From an uncultured Oceanobacillus sp. (lineage in GTDB: Bacteria; Bacillota; Bacilli; Bacillales; Amphibacillaceae), in assembly GCA_938004015.1 (NCBI GenBank), contig CALKWU010000143.1, forward strand, positions 1-52,508: DNA of 52,508 nt, written 5' to 3'. The translations under genes were made by a program, and so were the position numbers. Positions 15,511 through 24,887 of the stretch are shown here, one piece after another. The notes under the pieces are model-generated. The model worked only from the letters and a program-made list of their open reading frames with translations. It was not told where the DNA came from and ran no database searches. How positions within the stretch are numbered: position 1 is the stretch's first letter; each line of letters begins with the position of its first letter.

Positions 15511-15873
15511 ATGACAGTAGACAGAATCGGATCCCAAACAACGATTCCAACTGATTTTCGTACGCAACAGACAACAGCGACCGAAAACTCCACTTTCACC
15601 TTGAAGACGGCAGAACGGCATCAACAGATGGTAGAGCATGGTCAATTGAATAAGGAGGAACTGTTGGAAGCGGTTGATGAACTGAATACATTTCTTGAAC
15701 CTGTCCGACGCAATCTGAAATTCGAACTTCACGAAAAGCTGGAAAGGTATTATGTGATGGTCATCGACTCGAATACAAGTGAAGTGATCAAAGAAATCCC
15801 TCCGAAGAAGATATTGGATATGCATGCGGCTATGATGGAATTTATGGGATTACTCGTGGACAGAAAAATTTAA
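15511..15873 (+). CDS. flaG: FlaG family flagellar protein
   Basis: About 120 aa from ATG 15511, which has AAGAAGGG 10 bases upstream; in-frame ATGs at 15490, 15502 and 15505 are also possible. A disordered Thr-rich N-terminus leads to a helix and the FlaG core RRNLKFELHEKLERYYVMVID and VIKEIPPKKILDMHAAM. FlaG proteins affect filament length; they usually stand just before fliD, as here. Confidence 0.88.
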   Translation: MTVDRIGSQTTIPTDFRTQQTTATENSTFTLKTAERHQQMVEHGQLNKEELLEAVDELNTFLEPVRRNLKFELHEKLERYYVMVIDSNTSEVIKEIPPKKILDMHAAMMEFMGLLVDRKI

Positions 15874-15885
15874 GGAAGTGAGATT

Positions 15886-17433
15886 ATGCGTGTAGGTGGT
15901 TTGGCAAGTGGAATCGATACAGATCAAATCATCAGGGAATTGATGAATGCTGAACGGATTCCACTGACAAAACTGGAACAACAGAAGACGAGACTGGAAT
16001 GGCAACGGGATGCATATCGCGAAATCAACCGGCAGATCGCCGAACTCGAACGGTTGATCACTGATATGCGATTGACGAGCAATACGATCAATCCGAAAAC
16101 GGTCAGCTCTTCCATGGAAAGTGCAGTGACAGCAACGGCTTCATCATCTGCTCCAAACGGTGTTTATAGAATCGCAGTGACACAACTTGCTACGAATGCA
16201 ATTAATGTCGGACAAAATGTAAAGAGTAGAGATGAGATCAATGATTACATTTCGCAATTTGTGGAAAACAACCCATCGGAAGAAAGTCGGACGATGATTT
16301 TTTATACGTATGGTGAAGCAGACCCGGAAAATAACGTGGAAGCGGGTATGCAAGCCCGTAAGTTTGTCATTGAAGAAGGCGATACGATTGATTCGATCGT
16401 CAGAAAAATCAATGAAGCGGACGAAAATATCCGTGCATATTATGATGAGGTATCCGGTAGACTTATCATGGAAATGAAAAGGACCGGTAAATATAACCAT
16501 GATGAGAATTCGTATGGTGGCAAGGAAATCGGTTTTGATGAAAATGCTAATGCGATATTTGAATTTTTCGGAATGGATTCAGATGAAGAAGTCGGAGGAA
16601 CGGATGCAAAATTCATCTATAATGGAGTGGAATTCACCTCCAAGGAAAACCGCTATACTCTAAATGGCGTTACATTCACATTCAATGATGTCACTGGTCC
16701 GGATCCGTCTAATCCGGTCAATGCTACGCTCACTGTGACAAATGATGTGGATGCAGCGGTCGAAAATATCAAAGAGTTCGTCAATAAATACAATGAATTG
16801 GTGGAAACGATAAACAGTGCACTGAATGAACCGGTTTACCGGGATTATCCGCCACTTACGGACGAACAAATGGAGGAAATGACAGAAAGGCAAATCGAAC
16901 TTTGGGAAGAAAGGGCAAAAAGCGGATTGTTGAGGAGAGATCCTATTCTGTCATCCGCTTTGACGAGTTTCCGCTCCACGTGGTCGACTGTTGTCGATAA
17001 TGACAGTGCTTTCCGTATGCTGGCCGAGATCGGCATTACGACGACGAAAGACTACATGGACGGCGGTAAACTGGAAATTGATGAAGAATTGCTTCGCCAA
17101 AAACTCGAAGAAGATGCCGCCAGTGTCCAAAACTTGCTCTTCAACAATTCGGAAGGCGCAAGTCGAGGATTGCTCAATCGTCTGGAGGATTCCCTCGAAA
17201 ATACGATTTCCCGAATTGAAGAACGGGCAGGAAAAGGTTCTTTCACAAGCCAAATGTATACGATGGGACGCCAATTGGAGGCAATGGAAGAACGGATTGA
17301 GGCTTTTGAAGAGCGCTTGAAGCAAGTTGAAGACCGGTATTGGCGCCAATTCACAGCCATGGAGCGAGCGATTTCCATGATGAACACCCAGTCGGCCATG
17401 TTAATGAGCTTCAGTGCGAATCTGTATCAATAA
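15886..17433 (+). CDS. fliD: Flagellar filament cap protein FliD
   Basis: 515 aa, ATG 15886 with GGAAGTGA upstream. N-terminal FliD_N (RVGGLASGIDTDQIIRELMNAERIPL) with coiled-coil helices, variable domains in the middle, and the C-terminal FliD_C helices (SRIEERAGKGSFTSQM, EDRYWRQFTAMERAISMMN). It caps the filament and guides flagellin folding. fliS follows after 15 bases. Confidence 0.96.
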   Translation: MRVGGLASGIDTDQIIRELMNAERIPLTKLEQQKTRLEWQRDAYREINRQIAELERLITDMRLTSNTINPKTVSSSMESAVTATASSSAPNGVYRIAVTQLATNAINVGQNVKSRDEINDYISQFVENNPSEESRTMIFYTYGEADPENNVEAGMQARKFVIEEGDTIDSIVRKINEADENIRAYYDEVSGRLIMEMKRTGKYNHDENSYGGKEIGFDENANAIFEFFGMDSDEEVGGTDAKFIYNGVEFTSKENRYTLNGVTFTFNDVTGPDPSNPVNATLTVTNDVDAAVENIKEFVNKYNELVETINSALNEPVYRDYPPLTDEQMEEMTERQIELWEERAKSGLLRRDPILSSALTSFRSTWSTVVDNDSAFRMLAEIGITTTKDYMDGGKLEIDEELLRQKLEEDAASVQNLLFNNSEGASRGLLNRLEDSLENTISRIEERAGKGSFTSQMYTMGRQLEAMEERIEAFEERLKQVEDRYWRQFTAMERAISMMNTQSAMLMSFSANLYQ

Positions 17434-17448
17434 AGGAGCGAGGCAACT

Positions 17449-17844
17449 TTGAATAAGGCTTATCAAGCGTATCAGAACAATGCTGTCAATACTGCTTCCG
17501 GCGGCGAATTGACATTGATGTTATATAATGGTTGCATCAAATTCATCAAACAAGCGATGAAAGATGTAGAAGCGAATAACTATGAAGGAAAAAACACGAA
17601 CATCCAAAAGGCGCAAAACATTATCCGCGAATTGTTGATTACCTTGGATCCGAAAGTGGAAATATCGAAACAGTTCCAACCTCTTTATGAATTCATGCTT
17701 GAACAATTGACACAAGCAAATATCGAGAACAATAAAGAAAAACTTGAACAAGTTTTGGAACTGGTCACGGAATTTCGGGACACATGGAAACAGGCGCTCA
17801 TCAAGTACAGGAAACAACAATTTTCAAAAGGCGTTAATGAATGA
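17449..17844 (+). CDS. fliS: Flagellin chaperone FliS
   Basis: 131 aa, TTG start at 17449 after AAAGGAGCGAGG. Family signature AYQAYQNNAVNTASGGELTLMLYNGCIKFI at the N-terminus, helical throughout. It binds flagellin and prevents early polymerisation. The stop overlaps the start of the next gene (ATGATG). Confidence 0.95.
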   Translation: MNKAYQAYQNNAVNTASGGELTLMLYNGCIKFIKQAMKDVEANNYEGKNTNIQKAQNIIRELLITLDPKVEISKQFQPLYEFMLEQLTQANIENNKEKLEQVLELVTEFRDTWKQALIKYRKQQFSKGVNE

Positions 17845-18197
17845 TGGAAAAGTTGGAAAAGGTTTATCAGTTGACAGTGGAGTTGGAGAAATTGTTGGCG
17901 GATCCCATCTCCGCAAAAGAACGGGAAGAGGTCATTCAAAAACTGAATGACTTGATTGAAGAACGGGGAAAATGGATGGAAGAAATCAGCCCACCGTATA
18001 CGGAGGAAGAAAGACGTCTCGGTGAAAAAATTTATAAAATGAATATCGGTATCGAAGAAAAGATGCAACAATTGTTCAGCGAAATCAAAATGGAAATGGC
18101 CCAAATGAAGAAGCAGAAGAAGTCACAACAATCGTACACGAACCCATATAAAGATTTATCCGTTTCCGACGGTACGTTTCTCGACCGGAAAAAATAA
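17841..18197 (+). CDS. fliT: FliT-like flagellar protein
   Basis: 118 aa from ATG 17841 (ATG 17844 also possible), overlapping fliS by 4 bases. All-helical with a Lys/Gln-rich tail, little sequence signature. In Bacillus the gene after fliS encodes FliT, a chaperone or export factor for FliD. Name is by position, size and helical character. A strong terminator follows. Confidence 0.72.
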   Translation: MMEKLEKVYQLTVELEKLLADPISAKEREEVIQKLNDLIEERGKWMEEISPPYTEEERRLGEKIYKMNIGIEEKMQQLFSEIKMEMAQMKKQKKSQQSYTNPYKDLSVSDGTFLDRKK

Positions 18198-18200
18198 TAA

Positions 18201-18230
18201 AACGGCGTGTCTGGGACATGCTGTTTTTTT
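18201..18230 (+). terminator. End of the flagellar cluster
   Basis: AACGGCGTGTC (18201-18211) pairs with GACATGCTGTT (18215-18225), 11 bp with two G-U pairs and a TGG loop, then a T-run. Confidence 0.85.
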
Positions 18231-18384
18231 ATTGCCGGAAAGGCTTTTAAGCATATTACATCGACAAAATCCGTCATTTTATGGTAAAGGACTACTTAAT
18301 TATTAAAAAAATGTGAACTTCGAAAGCGGTGTCAAATCAAGCCTTATCAAGACAAACCAATGAAAGCCTTTACGTTTTCTTTAC

Positions 18385-18410
18385 GTTTAGGGAGGTAAAG
18401 CATCGGGAAA
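18385..18410 (+). promoter_or_regulatory. SigB-type promoter of hpf
   Basis: GTTTAG (18385-18390), 14-bp spacer, GGGAAA (18405-18410); consensus GTTTAA-N13-15-GGGTAT. The hpf gene (yvyD) of B. subtilis is a known SigB and SigH target. A TATAAT at 18416-18421 may add a SigA start. Confidence 0.6.
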
Positions 18411-18453
18411 AGTAGTATAATATATATATAAAGAATAAAGGGAGGGCACTTTT

Positions 18454-19008
18454 ATGAGATTCAACATTCGCGGTGAAAATATTGAAGTTACTGGAGCAAT
18501 CAAAGAGTATGTGGAAAAGAAAATCAGCAAACTTGAGCGGTACTTTGATTCTCCACTAGCTACCGATGTTCATGTAAATTTAAGTGTCTATAATGATGAG
18601 CAACGCATTGAAGTCACGATTCCGATGACGAACCTTCTGCTTCGGGGAGAAGAAAGACATGAAGATTTATATGCAGCAATCGATTTAGTAGTGGATAAGC
18701 TGGAAAGGCAAATCCGTAAATATAAAACAAAAATCAATCGCAAAGCACGTCAACAAGGTTCCACACGGCATGTATTCGCCGAAATGGAACAAAATGCTGT
18801 GAAAGAAGAGGAAGAAGAATCCGAGGAGTTTGAAATCGTGCGTACGAAACGCTTCGATTTGAAACCGATGGATTCTCAGGAAGCGATACTTCAAATGGAT
18901 ATGCTTGGTCACTCCTTCTTTGTCTTTACAAATGATGATACCGGTGAAACGAACGTCGTTTACCGCCGGAAAGACGGTAAATACGGTTTGATTGAACCGA
19001 ATGCTTGA
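18454..19008 (+). CDS. hpf: Long-form ribosome hibernation promoting factor
   Basis: 184 aa, ATG 18454 with GGGAGGG upstream. N-terminal S30AE domain (about 1-100: FNIRGENIEVTGAIKEYVEKKI) binds the decoding centre; an acidic linker (EEEEESEEFE) leads to the C-terminal dimerisation domain (VRTKRFDLKPMDSQEAILQM, then FVFTNDDTGETNVVYRRKDG). Long HPF pairs two ribosomes into 100S dimers in stationary phase. In B. subtilis secA follows directly; here 1.7 kb of decayed sequence intervenes. Confidence 0.96.
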   Translation: MRFNIRGENIEVTGAIKEYVEKKISKLERYFDSPLATDVHVNLSVYNDEQRIEVTIPMTNLLLRGEERHEDLYAAIDLVVDKLERQIRKYKTKINRKARQQGSTRHVFAEMEQNAVKEEEEESEEFEIVRTKRFDLKPMDSQEAILQMDMLGHSFFVFTNDDTGETNVVYRRKDGKYGLIEPNA

Positions 19009-19082
19009 TGGAATGGAAAATGCCAACATCGTGGAATAAAAATAGAAAAAGTATAAAAATGGTTCTAAGCGAATGATTTGCT

Positions 19083-19126
19083 CCCCCTAAAGTAGACACT
19101 TAAAAAAGTAAAACTACTTTAGGGGG
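19083..19126 (+). repeat. Inverted repeat at the end of an IS3-type remnant
   Basis: CCCCCTAAAGTAG (19083-19095) and CTACTTTAGGGGG (19114-19126) are perfect 13-bp inverted repeats 18 bases apart, followed by GATTTTT. The CCCCCTAAAGTAGACA motif resembles IS3-family termini. The right arm also serves as ribosome site for the ORF below. Confidence 0.6.
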
Positions 19127-19132
19127 ATTTTT

Positions 19133-19330
19133 ATGCGTTTAAATAGCAAACATACAGTTGAAGAGTTGGAACGTTATATTCACATGTGTCTGAAAGACGG
19201 AATAAGTATTAAAGAGTTACGTGAAACATTTGGTTTATTAAGTGCAATGAAGGATGCCCCCGATTCTTTTGTGATTATCCTTTTTTCACTTCGATGGAAA
19301 TGCCAAAAAGATCGTCCTTTTAGTCATTGA
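19133..19330 (+). pseudogene. Truncated IS3-family OrfA (transposase HTH fragment)
   Basis: The first about 38 codons (MRLNSKHTVEELERYIHMC, DGISIKELRETFGLL) read like the N-terminal helix-turn-helix of an IS3-group OrfA. After about 19250 the similarity stops and the frame runs into unrelated sequence to 19330. The rest of OrfA, OrfB and the right end are missing. An inactive remnant that marks a past insertion between hpf and secA. Confidence 0.6.
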
Positions 19331-19342
19331 GATAAGGTTGCT

Positions 19343-20046
19343 TTATTCTGCTTTTACTCTTCTTGCAAAGTAGACAAAGCGGAATTTATCGGTCCGGTGT
19401 CTGGATTCGGTATATTGAAACAAGGTAGTATCCTCTAAATAGACTTTACTTCGGATGACAACCACATTTGAAAAACCTTCCAAGTCCAATAGTTCATGGT
19501 CTTCTTCTGTAGGGCATTCCACAACGATTTCTTTTCTCGCAAAACCGATGACAAGCCCTAATTTGTTTTCAATATAATCATAGATCGATTCGGCACAGAT
19601 GTCCTTTGATAACATCGGTACATATTTTTCATTAAAATAATCTTTATCCAAGATGATGCGTTCTCCATCGATCTCACGGATTCGAACGACATTCCAAATC
19701 GAATCGGTCGGGTCGGTTTTCAAAAATCGGGCAGTTTGGTCATCCCGATACAAACGTCCAAGTGTATGAACAACCGTTCTGCTGTTTAATTGAGGTTCTC
19801 TCGTCAATTCGGAAAAACTTTGAATCCCGGACACTGGAAAGGAAAACTTGTTCTGGTCAATGATGACCGACCCTTTTCCTTGGATTTTTGAACGAAACCA
19901 TTTTGGGATAAAAGATTCAATGCTTTCCGAATCGTTTCCCGAGATGTTTTGTATATGACAGACAACTCATTCTCGGATGGGAGAAGTTCACCAATCTCCC
20001 ACTTGTTTGCTTGAACTTTTTTCTCTAAATCATTGTAAATTCTTAA
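19343..20046 (-). pseudogene. treR: Trehalose operon repressor TreR (GntR family), frameshifted
   Basis: On the minus strand, the GntR-type winged helix (IYNDLEKKVQANKW, then GELLPSENELSVIYKTSRET) is followed by a frameshift; the second frame carries on with KIQGKGSVIIDQNKFSFPVSG and the UTRA effector domain to VYFARRVKAE. Adding one A to the five-A run in GTTCAAAAATCC (near 19890) restores a single frame. The 5' end, including the start codon, is lost: the first recognisable residues (IYNDL) sit directly at a junction with treA sequence. In a working cell TreR binds trehalose-6-phosphate and represses treP/treA. Confidence 0.85.
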
Positions 20047-20597
20047 CGACATCGAGACGGAAACCATCAATTCCTTTTTCCGCCCAAAAACGCATCATAT
20101 CAAAAATCTTTTCACGTAATTGTTCATTTTCCCAATTTAAATCTGCTTGGGTCACATCAAACAGATGCAAATAATACTGCCCGGATTTTTCATCCCACTC
20201 CCAAGCAGAACCGACGAATTTGGATTGCCAATTATTCGGTGGCTCACCGTTCTTACCGTCCTTCCAAATATAGAAGTCACGGTACGGATTATCTTTGGAT
20301 GAAGTCGCCTGTTTAAACCATTCGTGTTCTGTTGAGGTGTGATTCACGACGAGATCCATGATTAGCTTCATGCCACGCTTATGGATTTCCGCCAGCAATT
20401 CCTTAAAGTCCTCCATGGTGCCATAACTCGGGTCAATTAATTGCATAATAATCGCTAATATCATAACCGTTGTCGTTTTGCGGAGACTTATAAATCGGTG
20501 TGAGTCAGATGACGTCCACACCTAGTTTTTCAATATAATCTAGTTATTTGATGATGCCTTGGATATCACCTGAATATAAAGGAAAACTGATGAAAGC
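20045..20597 (-). pseudogene. treA: Phospho-alpha-glucosidase TreA fragment, multiply broken
   Basis: Minus strand reads as the N-terminal third of trehalose-6-phosphate hydrolase: GDIQGIIK-stop-LDYIEKLGVDVI-stop-LTPIYKSPQNDNGYDISDYYAI, then frame 2 with DPSYGTMEDFKELL, MDLVVNHTSTEHEWF, YLHLFDVTQADLNWENEQL and GIDGFRLDV. Lesions: a TAA at 20546-20544, a TGA for the Trp of DVIWLTP at 20507-20505, and a 4-bp AATT duplication at 20435-20442. It stops after FRLDV, fused out of frame to treR near 20045. The catalytic Asp region (FRLDV) is present, the rest of the barrel deleted. Dead. Confidence 0.85.
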
Positions 20598-20640
20598 AGT
20601 ATGGTCATCCAATCAACGATGCACCATATCCTTTATATTG

Positions 20641-20670
20641 TTGTCATCTCTACTTGGATAGTGTTATTAT
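20641..20670 (+). promoter_or_regulatory. secA promoter
   Basis: -35 TTGTCA (20641-20646), 18-bp spacer, -10 TATTAT (20665-20670), 43 bases before the secA ATG. It lies just beyond the treA debris, so secA keeps its own promoter. Confidence 0.55.
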
Positions 20671-20712
20671 TGTAGTTGTATAGGTATGAAATTATTGAGG
20701 AGCGTATAATAT

Positions 20713-23229
20713 ATGGCAGGATTGTTGACGAAAATATTTGGTGATGGAACGAAAAGAGAATTGAAGCGTATCGAGAAAATAGTTGATGAGATCGAAGCTT
20801 TGGAAGCGGAAATGGAAAAGCTTTCCGATGACGAACTGAAAAATAAAACAGATGAATTCAAAGAACGTTTGGCTAATGGTGAAACGTTGGATGATTTGCT
20901 CATAGAAGCTTATGCGGTTGTCCGTGAAGCGTCGAAACGCGTACTGAAGATGCGGCCTTTCCGTACACAATTAATGGGTGCGGTGGCGTTGCACAACGGA
21001 AACATCGCAGAGATGAAAACGGGGGAAGGGAAGACGCTGGCTTCCACCTTGCCGGCGTATTTGAACGCATTGCCGGGAAAAGGGGTACACATCGTTACGG
21101 TGAACGAATACTTGGCGGACCGGGATGCGAGGGAAATGGGGGAACTCTTCAATTTCCTCGGTTTGAGCGTCGGCTTGAATGTGAACAGTTTGACGAAAGA
21201 ACAGAAACGGGAAGCATATCAATGTGACATCACGTATGGAACGAACAACGAGTTCGGTTTCGATTATTTGCGGGACAACATGGTTCTTTATAAAGAGCAA
21301 ATGGTGCAAAGGGAATTGAACTTTGCGATCATTGACGAGGTCGACTCGATTTTGATCGACGAGGCCCGGACACCGCTCATCATTTCCGGAGCGGCGAAAA
21401 AATCCACCTCCCTTTATCTGCAAGCGAACAGCTTCGTCACTACGTTGAACAAAGATACCGATTATACGTATGATGAAAAAACAAAAACGGTCCAATTGAC
21501 TGAAGAAGGGATCAATAAAGCGGAAGCATATTTCAATATCGACAACTTGTTTGACCTGGAGCACGTTTCTTTGACCCATCACATCAACCAAGCATTGAAA
21601 GCCCATGTTGCGATGCATCGGGATACGGACTATTTGGTGGAAGACGGTGAAGTGGTCATCATCGACCAATTCACCGGTCGGAAAATGAAAGGCCGCCGAT
21701 ACAGTGACGGTCTCCATCAAGCAATCGAAGCGAAAGAAGGGTTGCAAATCCAGAATGAGAGCATGACCCTTGCTTCCATCACGTTCCAAAACTATTTCCG
21801 GATGTACAAAAAGCTGGCCGGGATGACCGGTACGGCAAAAACGGAAGAAGAAGAATTCCGTAATATCTATAATATGAATGTCATTGTCATTCCGACGAAT
21901 AAACCGATCATCCGGGAAGACCGTCCGGACCTCGTGTACAAAACGATGGATGCAAAATTCCGTGCGGTTGTTGAAGACATTAAAGAACGGCATAAAAAAG
22001 GTCAGCCCGTGCTTGTTGGTACGGTCGCCGTGGAAACTTCCGAACATTTATCAAAATTGCTGAAAAAAGCAGGCATCCGCCATGAAGTTTTGAACGCGAA
22101 AAACCATTTCCGTGAAGCGGAAATCATTGAAAAAGCCGGAGAAAAAGGCGCTGTCACGATTGCGACGAACATGGCTGGACGTGGTACCGACATCAAACTC
22201 GGGGAAGGTGTAAAAGATCTCGGTGGTCTTGCGGTAATCGGTACAGAACGTCATGAATCCCGGCGGATCGATAACCAGTTGCGTGGACGTTCCGGACGTC
22301 AAGGGGATCCTGGGGTTTCCCAGTTTTATTTGTCGATGGAAGACGACTTGATGCGCCGGTTCGGTTCCGATAATTTGCGCAATATGATGGATCGTCTCGG
22401 AATGGAAGAGGATCAACCGATTGAAAGTAAAATGGTGTCCCGTGCTGTAGAATCCGCACAGAAACGGGTGGAAGGGAACAACTTCGACGCCCGGAAAACG
22501 ATCCTTGCTTATGACGATGTGTTGAGAGAACAACGGGAAATCATTTACAAGCAACGGTTTGAAGTGATTGATGCGGAAGACGGGTTGACGGATATCATCA
22601 TGAATATGATTAAATCTTCCGTCGAAAGGGTCATTGCAAGCCATACACAAGATGACGATGAGGAAAATTGGAATTTAAAAGCGATCGTCGAACATGTTGA
22701 CGCCAACTTGCTTAAGCCAGGAACCCTTACCGTCGACCAGTTGAAAAACAAAGAGCCTGAAGAAATGCAACAATTGATCATGGACTTGATAGAAAAGGCT
22801 TATGAGGAAAAACGCAAAGAACTTGAACCGGAGCAATTCCAAGAATTTGAAAAGGTCGTTCTCTTGCGTGCCGTCGACTCGAAATGGATGGACCACATCG
22901 ATCAGATGGATCAACTCCGTCAAGGAATCCATTTGCGGGCTTACGGACAAACGGATCCGCTTCGTGAGTATCAGATGGAAGGATTCCAGATGTTTGAGAC
23001 GATGGTTCAAGCAATCGAAGATGAAGTTGCTAAATTCATCATGAAAGCGGAAATCCGGGAAAACTTGCAACGTCAAGAAATCGTGAAAAATACGACAGCA
23101 GCCCATGGTGGGCAGGATGGAAAGAAAAAAGTGCGTAAACCGATTGTGAAACAGAATCGTATCGGTCGTAACGATCCATGCCCATGCGGAAGCGGCAAAA
23201 AATATAAAAACTGTCATGGAAGAAATTAA
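20713..23229 (+). CDS. secA: Preprotein translocase ATPase SecA
   Basis: 838 aa, ATG 20713 with GAGGAGCG upstream. Motor ATPase of Sec export. Walker A MKTGEGKT (about residue 101-108), DEAD motif VDSILIDEART region, helicase motifs TNMAGRGTDIKLGEGV and RQGDPGVSQFYLS, and the C-terminal SEC-C zinc site CPCGSGKKYKNCH, which binds SecB-like partners and lipids. Full length for the family. Confidence 0.98.
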   Translation: MAGLLTKIFGDGTKRELKRIEKIVDEIEALEAEMEKLSDDELKNKTDEFKERLANGETLDDLLIEAYAVVREASKRVLKMRPFRTQLMGAVALHNGNIAEMKTGEGKTLASTLPAYLNALPGKGVHIVTVNEYLADRDAREMGELFNFLGLSVGLNVNSLTKEQKREAYQCDITYGTNNEFGFDYLRDNMVLYKEQMVQRELNFAIIDEVDSILIDEARTPLIISGAAKKSTSLYLQANSFVTTLNKDTDYTYDEKTKTVQLTEEGINKAEAYFNIDNLFDLEHVSLTHHINQALKAHVAMHRDTDYLVEDGEVVIIDQFTGRKMKGRRYSDGLHQAIEAKEGLQIQNESMTLASITFQNYFRMYKKLAGMTGTAKTEEEEFRNIYNMNVIVIPTNKPIIREDRPDLVYKTMDAKFRAVVEDIKERHKKGQPVLVGTVAVETSEHLSKLLKKAGIRHEVLNAKNHFREAEIIEKAGEKGAVTIATNMAGRGTDIKLGEGVKDLGGLAVIGTERHESRRIDNQLRGRSGRQGDPGVSQFYLSMEDDLMRRFGSDNLRNMMDRLGMEEDQPIESKMVSRAVESAQKRVEGNNFDARKTILAYDDVLREQREIIYKQRFEVIDAEDGLTDIIMNMIKSSVERVIASHTQDDDEENWNLKAIVEHVDANLLKPGTLTVDQLKNKEPEEMQQLIMDLIEKAYEEKRKELEPEQFQEFEKVVLLRAVDSKWMDHIDQMDQLRQGIHLRAYGQTDPLREYQMEGFQMFETMVQAIEDEVAKFIMKAEIRENLQRQEIVKNTTAAHGGQDGKKKVRKPIVKQNRIGRNDPCPCGSGKKYKNCHGRN

Positions 23230-23271
23230 GTTCCAAATAATAATTAAAAACATTAATTGAGGTGATTGAAC

Positions 23272-24373
23272 ATGGAATTGGCAGATATTAGAAACGAATT
23301 AGATAAATTATCATCACGAGTTGAAGACTTTAGGGGGTCTCTTTGACTTAGCTGGAAAACGTGCCAAAATCAAGGAATTGGAACAACAAATGGCAGCACC
23401 CGGTTTTTGGGATGACCAAAAAAATGCGCAAAAAATCATCGATGAATCCAATGGTCTGAAACATCAAGTCGAAATGTTTGAAGAGATAGAGGAAACGTTG
23501 GGGGACTTGGAAGTCGCCTATGAATTGGTGAAAGAAGAAAATGATGAAGAATTGCTCCAAGATTTATTGGAGCAATTGGAGATGTTCACGACAAAAGTAG
23601 GCGACTTTGAATTGGAAATGCTTTTGAGTGAACCGTATGACGCAAAAAATGCGATTCTCGAACTCCACCCGGGAGCGGGCGGCACCGAGTCCCAAGATTT
23701 TGCGAGCATGTTGTTGCGACTGTACCAACGCTGGGCGGAAAATAAGGGGTATAAAGTCGAAATATTGGACTATCAGCCAGGGGATGAAGCAGGTATCAAA
23801 AGTGTCACTTTACTCATTAAAGGACATAATGCCTATGGCTATTTGAAGACGGAAAAAGGCGTCCATCGTCTTGTGCGCATTTCTCCGTTCGATTCTTCTG
23901 GCAGAAGACATACATCTTTCGTTTCATGTGACGTGACACCGGAAATGGATGATGATGTGGAAATCGAGATTCGTGACGAAGATTTGAAAATCGACACGTA
24001 CCGGGCAAGTGGTGCCGGTGGACAGCATGTGAACATGACCGACTCTGCCGTCCGTATCACGCATTTGCCGACGAATATCGTTGTGACGTGTCAAAATGAA
24101 CGCTCGCAAATCAAAAACCGGGAAGCGGCTATGAAGATGCTGAAATCGAAATTATACCAATTGGAGATTGAAAAACAACAACAAGAGCTGGCTGAAATCC
24201 GGGGTGAGCAAAAAGAGATCGCATGGGGGAGCCAAATCCGCTCCTATGTTTTCCATCCATACACGATGGTGAAAGACCACCGCACCGATGTTGAAGTCGG
24301 AAATGCCCAGGCTGTGATGGATGGGGAAATCGATGTATTCATCGATGCCTATTTACGTTCCCAAATGGATTGA
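23272..24373 (+). CDS. prfB: Peptide chain release factor 2, with programmed +1 frameshift
   Basis: RF2 reads UGA and UAA. Translation starts at ATG 23272 and meets an in-frame TGA at 23344-23346 after 24 codons; shifting +1 at CTT-TGA continues at GAC 23345 and yields 366 aa, the usual length. Domain features: SPF anticodon loop in RISPFDSSGRRHTSF and the GGQ hydrolysis loop in SGAGGQHVNMTDSAVRI. It follows secA after 42 bases, as in B. subtilis. The annotated range includes the skipped base 23344. Confidence 0.97.
23332..23347 (+). promoter_or_regulatory. prfB autoregulatory frameshift site
   Basis: AGGGGG (Shine-Dalgarno-like) followed after three bases (TCT) by CTT-TGA-C, the classic RF2 recoding signal. 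Low RF2 makes the ribosome pause at TGA and shift +1. Confidence 0.95.
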
Positions 24374-24528
24374 AAACAATAGACTTTACCTCCTATAACT
24401 ATGAAATTTTTCATGGAAATGTTGTTATTTGTTCACAGATTACGTCGTTAACTGGGTTTTAAAAGCCCAAAAATAGGATATAATAATATTGACGCTGTAA
24501 TTACTATTGGAATGGGGGATATTTTGCA

Positions 24529-24873
24529 ATGAAAAAATGGTTATTGGCAATTCTTTTCGGTACAGTACTGGTATTAGGAGGTTGCGGCGGCGGAGATGAT
24601 TCTTCCGACGATGCTTCTGAACCAGCCGATTCAGCCGAAAATGGTGAAGCAGTGGAAACAGCAGCTGGCGAAGATGTCTACCAAAACAATTGTGCAATGT
24701 GTCATGGTGCTGACCTTTCCGGTGGTGGAGGTCCTGAATTGACAGGCGTCGGAAGCAAATTCAGCGCAGAAGAACTTGAAGACATCATCGTGAACGGAAC
24801 TGGTTCCATGCCAGCACAAAACGTTTCCGGTGACGATTTGGATGCATTAGTATCTTGGTTATTGGAACAGTAA
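24529..24873 (+). CDS. cccB: Cytochrome c-551 lipoprotein CccB
   Basis: 114 aa membrane-anchored electron carrier. Lipobox LGGC with Cys19, an acidic Asp/Glu/Ser linker (20-46), then a small class I cytochrome c domain with haem site CAMCH (55-59) and axial Met94 in GSMPAQ. ATG 24529, GGGG ribosome site upstream. Stands between prfB and ftsE as in B. subtilis. Confidence 0.94.
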   Translation: MKKWLLAILFGTVLVLGGCGGGDDSSDDASEPADSAENGEAVETAAGEDVYQNNCAMCHGADLSGGGGPELTGVGSKFSAEELEDIIVNGTGSMPAQNVSGDDLDALVSWLLEQ

Positions 24874-24887
24874 ATTGCAAGAAAATA

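Noticed and set aside
20971..22047. 358-codon open frame on the minus strand inside secA
   Set aside because: Antisense shadow of a strongly conserved gene; His/Phe-rich composition typical of reverse frames and no ribosome site.
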